Counted from the first letter of the stretch, positions 25,251-35,595 are shown. The stretch is DNA of 64,000 bases from BJGN01 sp041159865 (GCA_041159865.1 JBEAXK010000070.1:62001-126000), one strand, 5' to 3'. Notes: generated by a model not told the origin, from the letters alone. Program-made: numbers and translations.

Positions 25251-28200
25251 TTATCTAACCAATTGGGTTTGTCCTCTAAGATAATCTTTATATCCATCGG
25301 GATATTCAACGGTACAAAACCATTCATAATTTCCAATGGGTACCTCAGCTTGCCTAAAAGTACCATTCCAACCCCGTTTATTTTCATTGGTAAAAAAATC
25401 GGAATCCTGATAAACTATATTACCCAGGCGATCATAGATTTTAAACTGTAATATTTTAACCCCGTCTGCTCCATGTATGATTAACAAATCATTTTGGCTA
25501 TCATTATTAGGGCTAAATGCAGTTGGAATAAGTACATTTCTATTTTGTATGACCCATATTTTTAATCCATCTTTGGCAATACAACCTTTGCTATCTGTAG
25601 CAATCAGATTTATATCCATAGATCTTGAAGCAGTGAGAATGGTATTTCTACAAGTTAAACAAGATAGGGCACTGCTATCAGGTAGAGACCACTGGAATTT
25701 TATAGGTTCCTGTCCATTAAAAAGTAATGGATTAAGTATTATAGGTTGCTTGCTGTTCGATTTAATCACCTCATTACCAATATCAATACTGAAAAATGGT
25801 GGTTCAGGGATGTAAAAAGAAGTATCAATCAAACAGCTGTTAGCATCTTTTAAAAACAAGGTGTATTTCCCTGAAGCTAGATTACTTATGCGATTTCCAG
25901 TTTGCCAGATGGTTTTATCAAAGCTATATACGAAGGGACCTTTGCCTCCAAATACAGCAAAACTTAATACTCCGTCTGCTTCCTTAAAACAGCTTATACT
26001 ATCCAGCTGAAAATCTAGTTCTGTTTTTTCAGGTTGAAAAATTTCAACTTTCTCTGTTTTTAAGCAATTTCTGAAATCGGTGATTGAAATTTGATAAATG
26101 CCCCCCATCAAATTCTTTCTTTTGAAAGAGGTATTACCGTCAATCCATAGAATTTTGTAATCAGGATTTCCGCCTGAAACTGTTATTTCTGCTTCACCTT
26201 CTTTGTAACCATAGCATGAATTTCCCTTTTTTATCTGATTAATTACAATTGGGGAAGGTTCCTTTAAAAGAAAGGAAGAGGTACCTTTACATCCATTTAT
26301 ATTAGTGACTGTAAGTTGAAAAATACCAGCTCGAAGATTAAAAATAGTATCTTTTGAAGCAAGCTGATCTGGCGCGTTCCAAGAATATGAAAAAATATTA
26401 GCTTCACTTTGAAAATTTTTCATCCATATTTTTCCATCATTTCCACCATTACAAGTTGGGTCTACACCATCCAGGGTCAGACTAACCGGAGTAGGATTTC
26501 TCATAAATCCACTCGCAACCCCAGTACATCCCTTAGCGTCGGTTACGGTCACGGTATAATTTTCTGCACCTATTAAACCTTTTACGATCGATGTTCTCTG
26601 ACCGCTGTTCCATTGATATCGAAAAAGATTAAAATCTATTCCCTCTCTGCCATTTATTTTTAAAAGAGAAATTTCACCATTTTGATCGTTAAAACAAGAA
26701 GGTGCTTTAATTTCAATTTCTGGCACTATAATGGGTAAATCTATAGGTTTAATAAAGGTTGAGTCAAAACAACCCTGTGCATCATTTACCTTAATTACAT
26801 ACAGAGAGGTATCTAAATTTGAGGATAATAAACCTGTAAATCCATGGCTCCATCGAATAAAATATTCAGGACTTCCGCCAGTTACAGTTGTCTGAACCGT
26901 GTTTTCTTTTTTTCCAAAACAACCCTTATAGGTTTGGACAGCGCTTATTTTAAGAGGATTTATCGGATTATTAATAACAACCAGATCATTTTCCTCACAA
27001 TTATTAGCGTCTGTCAAGGTAATTGCAAAATTACCAGCATTCAAATTAACCCTTTTTTTCTCTGTGGAACCATCAGACCATAATATTTTATAGGGTAAGA
27101 CACCACCTGTTGGGAAAACTTCCATTTCTCCATCATTTTTATTCAAACAGGTTAAATCCCTAGATTGAATATTCATCTGTAGCAGCGTTGGACTTGTTAT
27201 CAATACCTGATATTGAATCGTGCAACCTTTTGCATCATTAATGTTAATAAAATAGGAGCCCGTTGCTAATCTGTTTGCCAGATTACCTACCTGTGCCAGA
27301 GGGTCATTCCATTTGATTTGATAAGGCTTTGTTCCTCCACTAACAAAAATCTTTGCAATACCATCTCTATTTCCATAACAAGAAACAGGGGTAATGTTCG
27401 TAGAATCTATTTTTAAAACACTTGCTCCTTGAGCAATAGTTGCTGTTACAGAAAAATTACAATTATTTTGATCAGTTACGGTCAATTTATAGAGGCCTGC
27501 TGGTAAGTTTGTCATTTCCGAATTTTTATCACCATTATTCCAGAGGTATTGATAAGGAGCAATACCCCCAGTCACATTTACCTGAATACTTCCTGTTGCC
27601 GAACCCGAACATATAGTAGGAGTTGTATTTATGGTCGCCGAAATAGGTGTCGGTGAATTCAGAAAAAAGGTATCTTTACCAATACAGCTTTTTGAATCTG
27701 TAATAACTAGCGTGTAGCTACCTTGTTTGATTAAACCGGTAGTTTCGGTTGTTCCACCGTCTGGTTGCCAACGAAAGGTATATCCTCCGTTTCCTCCTGT
27801 TGGATTTGCTTTTAACTGAGCCCCAGGTAAATCAAAGCAAAGTACTGGTTTTATCAACGAAATATTGGCTTTGATAGGCTGAGGTTCATTTATTTTAGCA
27901 GTAAAGGAAGATTGACAACCTAAAAAATCGGTAGCTATGAACGAATGGGTTCCTGCTTTTAAGCGATCAATTTTAAGGGGAGAATTTTGACCATCCTTGG
28001 TCAGAGAAATAGGTGGAAATCCTTTTGAAAATGAAAATTCAAGCATGCCATCTTCAGATCCATAACAAGAAATAGGTGAATTTTGCTTTTCTATCAGGGC
28101 TAAATCACAAGGGGGGAAAACACAATAATAGGTCGTGTCTATGGCCTGACACATGACTCCGTCCATTTTGGGTAGTTTAAAAGTAACAGCTATGGAATCT

Positions 28201-29243
28201 TTTGAAGAAAGCCCGTTTAAACTAAATTTTTTGTTTCCAGTAGTGGCTAAAACAATGGGTGGTCTACCTTTTTGTAAAATGCTTGCCGCATAAGTCTCTT
28301 TTAATAACAGGCTGGGTAATTGCCAGCTTACGTCCATTAAACCAGGTCCTTTGGGTTCACAGGTAAAGGCTGGACCAAATGATTTATCACGATAATCTAT
28401 AGTTAGCGTATCGCTAAAAACGCAACCTTGATTATTTATTAGTTGTAATTGATAAGTTGTCGATTTTATTGGACTAAAAATGGGAGACTTGCAGCTATCA
28501 CATGAAATGCCCTCTTTAGGGGTCCATTTTATCTGATAATTTGGTTTTGTTTCAAAAACCAGTGAAATACTTTGTACTAAACCAGGCGCAGCATCGGCAA
28601 GCCTATCACTCACCCAAAGCTGCCAGTTTCCATTTAATTCCTCACCAATGAGACCACTCCAGTTGCCAGCCACAGAGAATTCTCCTGTGTAAGGTGAAAT
28701 ACCTGAAGAAACGGCATTAAAAGCACTTGGGGTAAAGCACGTTTGTAGGAAATCGGGATTGCCACTGGCATTTCCAGGGCTAATTAGCTCAACTACATTG
28801 TTTGTATTTCCACTTGGTGGAATTAACCATACTTCCAGGTCACTGGCCTTGGGTGTATAAATATCCAGACAAATACGAACTAATTTGTAATCTTTGAAAT
28901 CTATTTTCTCTTTTGGTAAATCCTTTACAGGGAGATTTATTTTTAAGGGATTGAAAGGTTTATGTACGTTTCCGTCCAGAGGTTCAAGGGAAAAAAATGG
29001 GAAAGTATCCTTTTTTCGGCTTCCCGCAATGGAATCCAGATGTATTTGCAAAGATTGCCCCGGACAAAGGAAAGTGTCTTTGATGGAGGGTAATTTCCAA
29101 AGGCAAATTTCTGTTTGTTTAATTTCGGTAAGTTGTGAAAATAAGTTCACCTGTAACACGAATATAAAAAAGATAATAAGCCCAGACTTATTGGCATGGA
29201 GATTAACCAAGGGGCTAAAAGAAATTGTTTTTTTTAGGTTCAC
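25251..29243 (-). CDS. SprB-like giant surface protein with T9SS type B sorting domain
   Basis: A 1330-residue cell-surface adhesin. Parts in order: an extended signal peptide with hydrophobic core at about 21-36; a P/proprotein-convertase-like beta domain at about 110-230 (VRICLDIYTPKASDLEVWLIPPSG...GNWQLWVSDRLADAAPG); a PKD-like segment; ten SprB repeats of about 70-80 residues from about 390 to 1150, each opening with a Cys-x-x-x-x-(D/E/N)-G pattern (SCYGSEDG, SCYGNRDG, TCNGGNDG, SCYGYKEG) and closing with a TDxxGC-type strand; another PKD-like unit; and a gliding-associated C-terminal domain at 1234-1330 (LIPTAFSPNNDSQNDL...IYDRLGNIVYQ...GWNGT). The start is GTG at 29243, the only fitting initiator before the signal peptide. 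It pairs with the SprF gene downstream. Confidence 0.92.
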   Translation of the reverse strand: MNLKKTISFSPLVNLHANKSGLIIFFIFVLQVNLFSQLTEIKQTEICLWKLPSIKDTFLCPGQSLQIHLDSIAGSRKKDTFPFFSLEPLDGNVHKPFNPLKINLPVKDLPKEKIDFKDYKLVRICLDIYTPKASDLEVWLIPPSGNTNNVVELISPGNASGNPDFLQTCFTPSAFNAVSSGISPYTGEFSVAGNWSGLIGEELNGNWQLWVSDRLADAAPGLVQSISLVFETKPNYQIKWTPKEGISCDSCKSPIFSPIKSTTYQLQLINNQGCVFSDTLTIDYRDKSFGPAFTCEPKGPGLMDVSWQLPSLLLKETYAASILQKGRPPIVLATTGNKKFSLNGLSSKDSIAVTFKLPKMDGVMCQAIDTTYYCVFPPCDLALIEKQNSPISCYGSEDGMLEFSFSKGFPPISLTKDGQNSPLKIDRLKAGTHSFIATDFLGCQSSFTAKINEPQPIKANISLIKPVLCFDLPGAQLKANPTGGNGGYTFRWQPDGGTTETTGLIKQGSYTLVITDSKSCIGKDTFFLNSPTPISATINTTPTICSGSATGSIQVNVTGGIAPYQYLWNNGDKNSEMTNLPAGLYKLTVTDQNNCNFSVTATIAQGASVLKIDSTNITPVSCYGNRDGIAKIFVSGGTKPYQIKWNDPLAQVGNLANRLATGSYFININDAKGCTIQYQVLITSPTLLQMNIQSRDLTCLNKNDGEMEVFPTGGVLPYKILWSDGSTEKKRVNLNAGNFAITLTDANNCEENDLVVINNPINPLKISAVQTYKGCFGKKENTVQTTVTGGSPEYFIRWSHGFTGLLSSNLDTSLYVIKVNDAQGCFDSTFIKPIDLPIIVPEIEIKAPSCFNDQNGEISLLKINGREGIDFNLFRYQWNSGQRTSIVKGLIGAENYTVTVTDAKGCTGVASGFMRNPTPVSLTLDGVDPTCNGGNDGKIWMKNFQSEANIFSYSWNAPDQLASKDTIFNLRAGIFQLTVTNINGCKGTSSFLLKEPSPIVINQIKKGNSCYGYKEGEAEITVSGGNPDYKILWIDGNTSFKRKNLMGGIYQISITDFRNCLKTEKVEIFQPEKTELDFQLDSISCFKEADGVLSFAVFGGKGPFVYSFDKTIWQTGNRISNLASGKYTLFLKDANSCLIDTSFYIPEPPFFSIDIGNEVIKSNSKQPIILNPLLFNGQEPIKFQWSLPDSSALSCLTCRNTILTASRSMDINLIATDSKGCIAKDGLKIWVIQNRNVLIPTAFSPNNDSQNDLLIIHGADGVKILQFKIYDRLGNIVYQDSDFFTNENKRGWNGTFRQAEVPIGNYEWFCTVEYPDGYKDYLRGQTQLVR

Positions 29244-29270
29244 AACTATCTAAAATATTATTTCGTTAAA

Positions 29271-29294
29271 CAAATGTAGAAAAAACTACATTTG
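29271..29294. promoter_or_regulatory. Inverted repeat holding divergent -7 boxes
   Basis: The 9-bp arms CAAATGTAG (29271-29279) and CTACATTTG (29286-29294) are perfect reverse complements separated by six A. Each arm contains a TACATTTG -7 box pointing outward: leftward to the SprB-like gene (about 28 bp to its start) and rightward to folD (about 57 bp to its ATG). The symmetry could also form an operator for a dimeric regulator. Confidence 0.6.
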
Positions 29295-29350
29295 CCAAAG
29301 GGTATTTATTTATTTTAGCCAACATTTTAAAAGAAATTAACATTTATCAA

Positions 29351-30226
29351 ATGACCTTATTGGATGGTAAAAAATTAGCTGCTCAGATAAAAGCTGAAAT
29401 CAAAGAAATGGTGGCTGACCGTAAATCGAACGGAAAAAAAATCCCTCATCTCGCAGCCATTCTTGTTGGTGAAAATCCAGCCAGCATGGCTTATGTTCGC
29501 AACAAAGTTAAATCGTGCGAGGAAGTTGGTTTCTTTTCTACATTGATTAAAGAACCAGACACTATTACTGAGGAAGAACTTCTTCAAGAGGTAGAAAATT
29601 TGAATAATAACCCTGAAATAGATGGTTTTATTGTACAGCTTCCGCTCCCAAAACATATCAATGAACACCTTATTACCCTGGCGATTAAACCTGAAAAGGA
29701 TGTCGATGGTTTCCATCCCATAAACCTGGGAAAAATGATGCTTGGCTTGCCTTGTTTTTTGTCTGCGACACCAAAAGGGATTTTAGAAATGTTACATCGA
29801 TATGAAATACCAACTAAGGGGAAGCATGTAGTGGTGGTAGGAAGAAGTAATATTGTGGGTACGCCAATGTCCATTTTATTGTCGCGGAAAGGGATTCACG
29901 GAGATGCGACAGTTACCTTGTGTCATAGTTATACCAATAATCTTAAATCATTTACGCTTCAAGCCGACATTTTAATTGCAGCTACCGGTATTCCTGAATT
30001 TATCACAGGTGATATGGTGAAACCTGGGGTTGTTGTTATCGATGTAGGTATAAACAGAGTGGAAGATATTCAAAATGTAAAGGGTTTCAGATTAACTGGG
30101 GATGTTCATTTTCCAACCGTAGCACCATTATCTTCCTATATTTCTCCAGTTCCCGGCGGAGTAGGGCAATTAACGGTCATGGCGCTCATTCAAAACACCC
30201 TTCTCGCAGTTGAGCGAAAGGATTAA
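29351..30226 (+). CDS. folD: Bifunctional methylenetetrahydrofolate dehydrogenase/cyclohydrolase
   Basis: Interconverts 5,10-methylene-, methenyl- and 10-formyl-tetrahydrofolate. The 291-residue protein has Tyr48 and Lys52 in YVRNKVKSCEEVGF, the VQLPLPKHI segment, DVDGFHPINLGKM, the NADP-binding VVVVGRSNIVGTPM, and a C-terminal PVPGGVGQLTVMAL. The last motif is usually PGGVGPMT, so Pro-Met is replaced by Gln-Leu here. First gene of a probable folD-prmA unit (8-bp gap). Confidence 0.95.
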   Translation: MTLLDGKKLAAQIKAEIKEMVADRKSNGKKIPHLAAILVGENPASMAYVRNKVKSCEEVGFFSTLIKEPDTITEEELLQEVENLNNNPEIDGFIVQLPLPKHINEHLITLAIKPEKDVDGFHPINLGKMMLGLPCFLSATPKGILEMLHRYEIPTKGKHVVVVGRSNIVGTPMSILLSRKGIHGDATVTLCHSYTNNLKSFTLQADILIAATGIPEFITGDMVKPGVVVIDVGINRVEDIQNVKGFRLTGDVHFPTVAPLSSYISPVPGGVGQLTVMALIQNTLLAVERKD

Positions 30227-30234
30227 TCTATTTT

Positions 30235-31062
30235 ATGAATTATTATCGTTTTTGTTTTTCTTTTGATGAAAATACGGATGGTGAAATATTGCTCGCAATG
30301 CTCGGAAATTATCCATTTGAGGTTTTTGAGGAGGATTCAGGTTTGATAAATGCATTTCTTCCCGGGAATATTTCTCCTGAAAGTCTTTTTGAGGACTTAA
30401 CTACCTTAGCTCTTTCTTTTCCTTTCTCCTATGAAGTTGAAAATCTTCCTGAGGAAAATTGGAATATACAATGGGAAAGTAATTTCTCTCCTATCAAAAT
30501 AAATGACTTCTGTTATGTAAGAGCCGATTTTCATCCACCTGTTTTAGGGTTTAAACACGAGTTAGTAATTACGCCCAGAATGGCCTTTGGAACCGGACAT
30601 CATGAAACAACTTTTATGATGATGGAAGCAATGGAATCTATTCATTTTAAAGATAAACAAGTGTTCGATTTTGGATGTGGAACAGGCATTCTGGCTATTC
30701 TCGCCTCTAAGTTAGGGGCAAGAAAGGTGATTGCACTCGACATTGAAGAACCTGCTGTAGAAAATTCTATTGAAAATGCAAAGCTAAATGGAGTAGGTGC
30801 ACAAATGGAGGTATTTGGGGGCGATTTAAATGCTGTTTCTCTGGCAGATCAGGATATTATCCTTGCCAATATAAATAGAAATGTAATACTGGATGAACTT
30901 CCAACGTTAAAAAAACAGTTGAGTAGTTCAGGCTTTTTGCTTATCTCAGGTATCCTTTGGACCGATTGGGAATTAATCACAAATATGACAGAATCACTGG
31001 AATTAAATCTGATAAGTAAAAAACGGAAAGGTGACTGGATGATGGGTATATTTAGCAGATAA
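30235..31062 (+). CDS. prmA: Ribosomal protein L11 methyltransferase
   Basis: SAM-dependent trimethylation of ribosomal protein L11. The 275-residue protein has an N-terminal recognition domain, then RMAFGTGHHETTFMM, the SAM-binding FDFGCGTGILAILASKLGA, ALDIEEPAVENS, and the catalytic-loop LANINRNVI in the place of the NxxxxP-type motif. This set is typical for PrmA. It sits between folD and the large secreted protein gene on the same strand with gaps of 8 and 21 bp. Confidence 0.92.
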   Translation: MNYYRFCFSFDENTDGEILLAMLGNYPFEVFEEDSGLINAFLPGNISPESLFEDLTTLALSFPFSYEVENLPEENWNIQWESNFSPIKINDFCYVRADFHPPVLGFKHELVITPRMAFGTGHHETTFMMMEAMESIHFKDKQVFDFGCGTGILAILASKLGARKVIALDIEEPAVENSIENAKLNGVGAQMEVFGGDLNAVSLADQDIILANINRNVILDELPTLKKQLSSSGFLLISGILWTDWELITNMTESLELNLISKKRKGDWMMGIFSR

Positions 31063-31083
31063 TATGTTCTATAATTGCTGGAA

Positions 31084-34000
31084 ATGAAGATAATCAGACT
31101 CGTATTTCTATTCATAATTTTACCATTTCAGTACGTTTTATCACAGCGTGTTGATACCTTACCAAATGATCCAATCGCCTTTTGGGAAACGATAAAAAAA
31201 AATGTGGGTGCACTAAATAATAAGGATCTTACAGAAAAATATACTCTGCTGTCTCAAAATTTACAATCCCCCACTTATACTGATAATCAAAAAAAAATAA
31301 TATTTCAAACCATAAGGGTATTATGGGCCAGAAAATTACCCTTTCTTCCATACATCAATAATTATCTCGATTTTGTTGAATTATTGAAGTTAAAAGCGCA
31401 TAATGAAGATGGATTCATATCCTGGCATAAAACTTTTCTCTCCCTACTAGACCTTCCGGATAGATATACTCCGTTTAAAATAAATGATTTTCTCTCTATT
31501 TCGAAATTATTTTTCGATCAGCAGCAAATTTCAAATGGTGGTGGCGCCAATTGGATATTGAGAGGGGGAAATCCAGTGTGGTTGTGGGAAAATCAGGAAC
31601 CAAAGTTAGTATTTAATAAGGTTCAGCTTCTGACCAGCTATAAAACGGATACCATTCGTATCGTTGAAACATCTGGTGTTTTATTTCCATTTAAAAATCA
31701 ATGGATGGGTTCAGGTGGAAAATGCGATTGGACAAGAGTTGGTCTGGAAAAAAATATTTTTGTTCAACTTAAAAATTATGCACTCGATCTAAAATTAAAT
31801 AAATTTAATGCGGATAGTGTCCAGCTAAGTTACCCAGCTTATTTTGGTAAAAATCTCATTTTGGGGAATTTCCAGGATCAAATGGTTTTTCAACCCGATT
31901 CTTCTCTTATTTCATTTCCTCGATTCAGTTCGTTAAAAGAGAACTTAGTGATAAACCAATTTGGCGAGGGAATTAAATTTATAGGTGGTTTTGCTTTAGA
32001 AGGAAAATCAATTGTTGGTTTCGGTTCGCCAGAAAATCCAGCTAAAATAACCTTAGTCAATAATAAGGCGAGAACAGCATTCGTCGGAGCTTCTGAAAAA
32101 TTTATCTTGAGAAGAATCGATCAATTAAATAGCCAGAAGGTGAAATCCACTTTGTATCTGGGTACGGATTCTATTACACATCCAGAACTGATATTTAATT
32201 ACAATACAAAAACGAGAACATTGCTTCTTCGAAGAGGAGAAAAGGGAAAAGGAAGGAATCTGTTTTATAGTTCTGCTCATCAATTTTCTATTCAGGCAGA
32301 AGAATTAGTTATGCAAATTGATAACGACTCTGTGATGATAGGACGAGAAGCACTGCCTATACTCAAGAAACCAATCGTTCGTTTTGAATCCTTAAACTTT
32401 TTTAACGAAAATGAATATGAGGCTCTAAAAGGCATTTCCACTCAAAATCCTTTAGAACTTTTATATCAGATTAGCCAGAAAAATAAAACAAATATTTTTG
32501 ATGCCCGTTCTTTAGCCCCATTATTAAATCCTAAATATTCTTTAGAAAATATAAGATCTTTACTTTATGAATGGGTTGCTGCTGGATATATAGAGTTTCA
32601 GGAAGAGAAAAATCAAATTATTGTCAATGATAAAGTTAGATTAACCGTTGAGGCAGCTTCTGGAAAAGGAGATTTTGACCGTTTAAGAATTGATTCAAAA
32701 ACAGATGGTGTTAATGCCTGGCTTACTCTAAATAATAAAAACATTCTAATTCAGGCAGTCAATTTTTTGGATTTTTCACCATTACACAGAGTGAGGTTAA
32801 TTCCTTTGGAAAATAAAATAAACCTTCTGCCTGAAAGAGTTATGCGTTTTTCAGGGATTCTTAAAGCTGGGTATACCGATTTTGAAGGGACAAGGTTTGA
32901 GTATAATTACAAGCAAAACCAAATCAAATTAGATAGTATTAAAAAATTTAGAATTTTTATCAAAGAAGCTGCTACTGATTCTTCAAAAATGCCTGCAGCC
33001 TTTTCTCTAACTTCAGAGATAGTATCCTTTGCGGGTATTTTAGCTATTGACGCACCTGAAAATAAAGGGGGTAGAGAAAATATTTCGTCTTTTCCTGTTT
33101 TAAACAGTAGAACAGGTGGTACCATTTATTATGATGGTGATTTTTCAAAAGATACAACACTCAGAAGAGATTCTTTCTATTTTGCATTGGCTCCATTTAT
33201 TTTTCCTGGATTAGATAAATTTCAAGAAAGTCAGGTTCAGTTTAAAGGAAAATTATTTTCACATGATATTTTTCCTGTTTTTCAAGAAACAGTGAAAATA
33301 AGATCTTTTGATTTTTCATTAGGTTTTATTCACAAAACACCTAAAGAGGGCTACTCAGCCTACAAAAATAAAGGTAAATTTATAGGAGAACTGGATTTAA
33401 GTAATAGAGGATTTCAAGGAAAAGGTCGCTTAGATTATCTGGGTGCGGTTATTAATGCAGAGGATTTTATTTTTCAACCATTAAAAGTATCTGCAAGTGC
33501 TAAAAACTTTTATCTCGAGGAAGAATTAAAACCCTTGGAAATTCCTAAAGTTATTGGAAAGGAGGTTACAGTTACCTGGAAACCTTACCATGATAGTTTA
33601 TACCTTGCTTCTGGCTCTCAGTCCTTTAAGTTGTTTAAAACAAGTTCTTACTTTTTTGATGGTAATTTAATTTTGACACCAAATGGAGTGGGGGGTAATG
33701 GTTTATTAAACTGGCCTCAAGCATCACTTAAAGCTGAAAAGCTTGGTTTTGGTGCAAATACTACCCAAAGTGATACCGCCTGGCTCAGAATAAAAGGTAA
33801 AACGGAAGAAGAAATTCTATTAGAAGCGCTCAACGTTAAGGCAAAGCTTGATTTTGAAAAAGGGTTTGGAACCTTTGATGGAAACGATAATAAACTTTTG
33901 ACAAATCTTCCTTTTAATCAATATACAACAACATTGCTCGATTTTGATTGGAAAATAAAAGATCAAATGGTCTATTTTAGATCAGACACAGCATCTATAG

Positions 34001-35595
34001 GGGTCTTTTCTTCCAAAGTGCCCAATCAGGATTCTCTACGTTTTAAAGGTAAAGGAGCCAGATATAATCTTAAAGATTTTAATCTCGAGGTGGAAGGAGT
34101 AGATTTTATCCATGCAGCGGATGCTAAAATTATTCCAGATAAAGGTAAGCTGAATGTACGTGCGAACGGTTTGATGGATTCGTTTCTTAATGCCATTATA
34201 ATTTGTGATACCATAAATCAAAATCATAAAATAACAAAAGCCAATGTTCTGGTTAAAGGAAGAAAAGATTATATTGCTTCAGGCTTTTATGAGTATAATA
34301 TTCCTGGTAAAAATCAGGAAATTGCCTTTTCCTCCATCATAGGTCAGAGAGTAGGGAAGGGTTTGATGTCCCAAAAGGCAACAGCAACAAGAGCTCAAGG
34401 TGAAATTGATGCATTGGATGATTTTCGAATTGATACAAAAACAAGTTTTTATGGAAAAATAGGTTTAGCTTCCGAAGATGTAAATCTTTCCTTTGATGGT
34501 TTTGCCAGGCTTGAATCTTCAGCTATTGAAAATAATAATTGGTTCAGATTAAATACAAAGGCGGATAAAAAAAATCTGGTTATTGAAGCAAACAGACCCA
34601 AAGATCCAGAAGGTCTGTTCTTAGAAACTGGCTTCTTTTTAAGTGCTGAAAATTCAACTATTTATCCCCGGTTCTTGCAACCTCTCCAAATAAGGAAGGA
34701 TAGACCTATTTTTCCGGCAAATGGTTTTATTAGGTATGAAAGATTGAAAGATCAGTTTCTTTTTGGTGATTCTACCTGTGTTTCAAATGGTATTTGTACT
34801 GAAAATTTATTGATTCTAGATGACAAATCGGCCAGAATTACAGCAGAAGGTAATTTTTTACTTGCGTCTGGTTTAAAAATGGCTGAGGTTAAAGCCACTG
34901 GTATATTGAAAACCACTATTCCTCCTTCACAGGAAATGGCTGATACTGGGGAAGTACAAAAAATGATCCTTGATCTGGATTTAATCCTTGGATTGAATCT
35001 AAGAATTCCTGAAAAGTTTTTAAGAATTATGGAAAATGAATTTGCCAGTGCAGCCTTTGGTTCAGAACCTGTTGCATATCTCTCTGATCTTGATTATTAT
35101 AATAGAATGCTTACCAGAGTTTTAGGAAATTCAGAAGAAACTAAAGAAGTTCTATCTCAATTAAGTTCAGGTCTGTTTGAAATTCCGGCAAAATTAAATC
35201 CATATTCTTTCCTTTTTGGTAACGTAAAATTAAAATGGGATTCCGAATATCAGGCATTTATAAACGCAAATACTAATGTTGGTTTGATTAGCATAGGTGG
35301 AAAGCCTGTAAGTAAAAAGATTAATACTTTTATTGAAATTAAAATGCCAGCAAATAATGATGATAGAATTTATGTCTATTTGAAACTTCCCAATGATATT
35401 TATTATTATTTCGGATTAAGAAAAGGATTTCTTGAAATAAATTCCAATGATTCCAGATTTCAGGATGAATTAATAAAAACAAAAAAGACAGATCTACTCT
35501 TAAAGATGGCTAATGGGGAAGTTCTTGAAATTCAACCAGTAGAATCAAACAGAGCTCAAATGTTTATGAGAAGGGCAATGTCAGCAGGAAAATAA
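31084..35595 (+). CDS. Very large exported protein of unknown function
   Basis: A 1503-residue protein from ATG at 31084 with a signal peptide (MKIIRLVFLFIILPFQYVLSQ). It has no transmembrane segment beyond this, no lipobox, no T9SS sorting tail and no repeats obvious by eye. The N-terminal about 190 residues look helical (LSQNLQSPTYTDNQKK, LLKLKAHNEDGFISWHKTFL); the rest is beta-rich with many short strands such as FKLFKTSSYFFDGNLILTPNGVGG and YLGAVINAEDFIFQPLKVSA. The pattern of long beta repeats with VKGR/GKG turns recalls AsmA/TamB-like or filament-like envelope proteins, but I cannot assign a family. It follows prmA by 21 bp and abuts the convergent gene. Confidence 0.75.
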   Translation: MKIIRLVFLFIILPFQYVLSQRVDTLPNDPIAFWETIKKNVGALNNKDLTEKYTLLSQNLQSPTYTDNQKKIIFQTIRVLWARKLPFLPYINNYLDFVELLKLKAHNEDGFISWHKTFLSLLDLPDRYTPFKINDFLSISKLFFDQQQISNGGGANWILRGGNPVWLWENQEPKLVFNKVQLLTSYKTDTIRIVETSGVLFPFKNQWMGSGGKCDWTRVGLEKNIFVQLKNYALDLKLNKFNADSVQLSYPAYFGKNLILGNFQDQMVFQPDSSLISFPRFSSLKENLVINQFGEGIKFIGGFALEGKSIVGFGSPENPAKITLVNNKARTAFVGASEKFILRRIDQLNSQKVKSTLYLGTDSITHPELIFNYNTKTRTLLLRRGEKGKGRNLFYSSAHQFSIQAEELVMQIDNDSVMIGREALPILKKPIVRFESLNFFNENEYEALKGISTQNPLELLYQISQKNKTNIFDARSLAPLLNPKYSLENIRSLLYEWVAAGYIEFQEEKNQIIVNDKVRLTVEAASGKGDFDRLRIDSKTDGVNAWLTLNNKNILIQAVNFLDFSPLHRVRLIPLENKINLLPERVMRFSGILKAGYTDFEGTRFEYNYKQNQIKLDSIKKFRIFIKEAATDSSKMPAAFSLTSEIVSFAGILAIDAPENKGGRENISSFPVLNSRTGGTIYYDGDFSKDTTLRRDSFYFALAPFIFPGLDKFQESQVQFKGKLFSHDIFPVFQETVKIRSFDFSLGFIHKTPKEGYSAYKNKGKFIGELDLSNRGFQGKGRLDYLGAVINAEDFIFQPLKVSASAKNFYLEEELKPLEIPKVIGKEVTVTWKPYHDSLYLASGSQSFKLFKTSSYFFDGNLILTPNGVGGNGLLNWPQASLKAEKLGFGANTTQSDTAWLRIKGKTEEEILLEALNVKAKLDFEKGFGTFDGNDNKLLTNLPFNQYTTTLLDFDWKIKDQMVYFRSDTASIGVFSSKVPNQDSLRFKGKGARYNLKDFNLEVEGVDFIHAADAKIIPDKGKLNVRANGLMDSFLNAIIICDTINQNHKITKANVLVKGRKDYIASGFYEYNIPGKNQEIAFSSIIGQRVGKGLMSQKATATRAQGEIDALDDFRIDTKTSFYGKIGLASEDVNLSFDGFARLESSAIENNNWFRLNTKADKKNLVIEANRPKDPEGLFLETGFFLSAENSTIYPRFLQPLQIRKDRPIFPANGFIRYERLKDQFLFGDSTCVSNGICTENLLILDDKSARITAEGNFLLASGLKMAEVKATGILKTTIPPSQEMADTGEVQKMILDLDLILGLNLRIPEKFLRIMENEFASAAFGSEPVAYLSDLDYYNRMLTRVLGNSEETKEVLSQLSSGLFEIPAKLNPYSFLFGNVKLKWDSEYQAFINANTNVGLISIGGKPVSKKINTFIEIKMPANNDDRIYVYLKLPNDIYYYFGLRKGFLEINSNDSRFQDELIKTKKTDLLLKMANGEVLEIQPVESNRAQMFMRRAMSAGK

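Noticed and set aside
25251..29243. Possible DNA repeat array or CRISPR-like element in the giant adhesin gene
   Set aside because: The repetition is at protein level (SprB repeats); the DNA units are diverged and there are no spacers.
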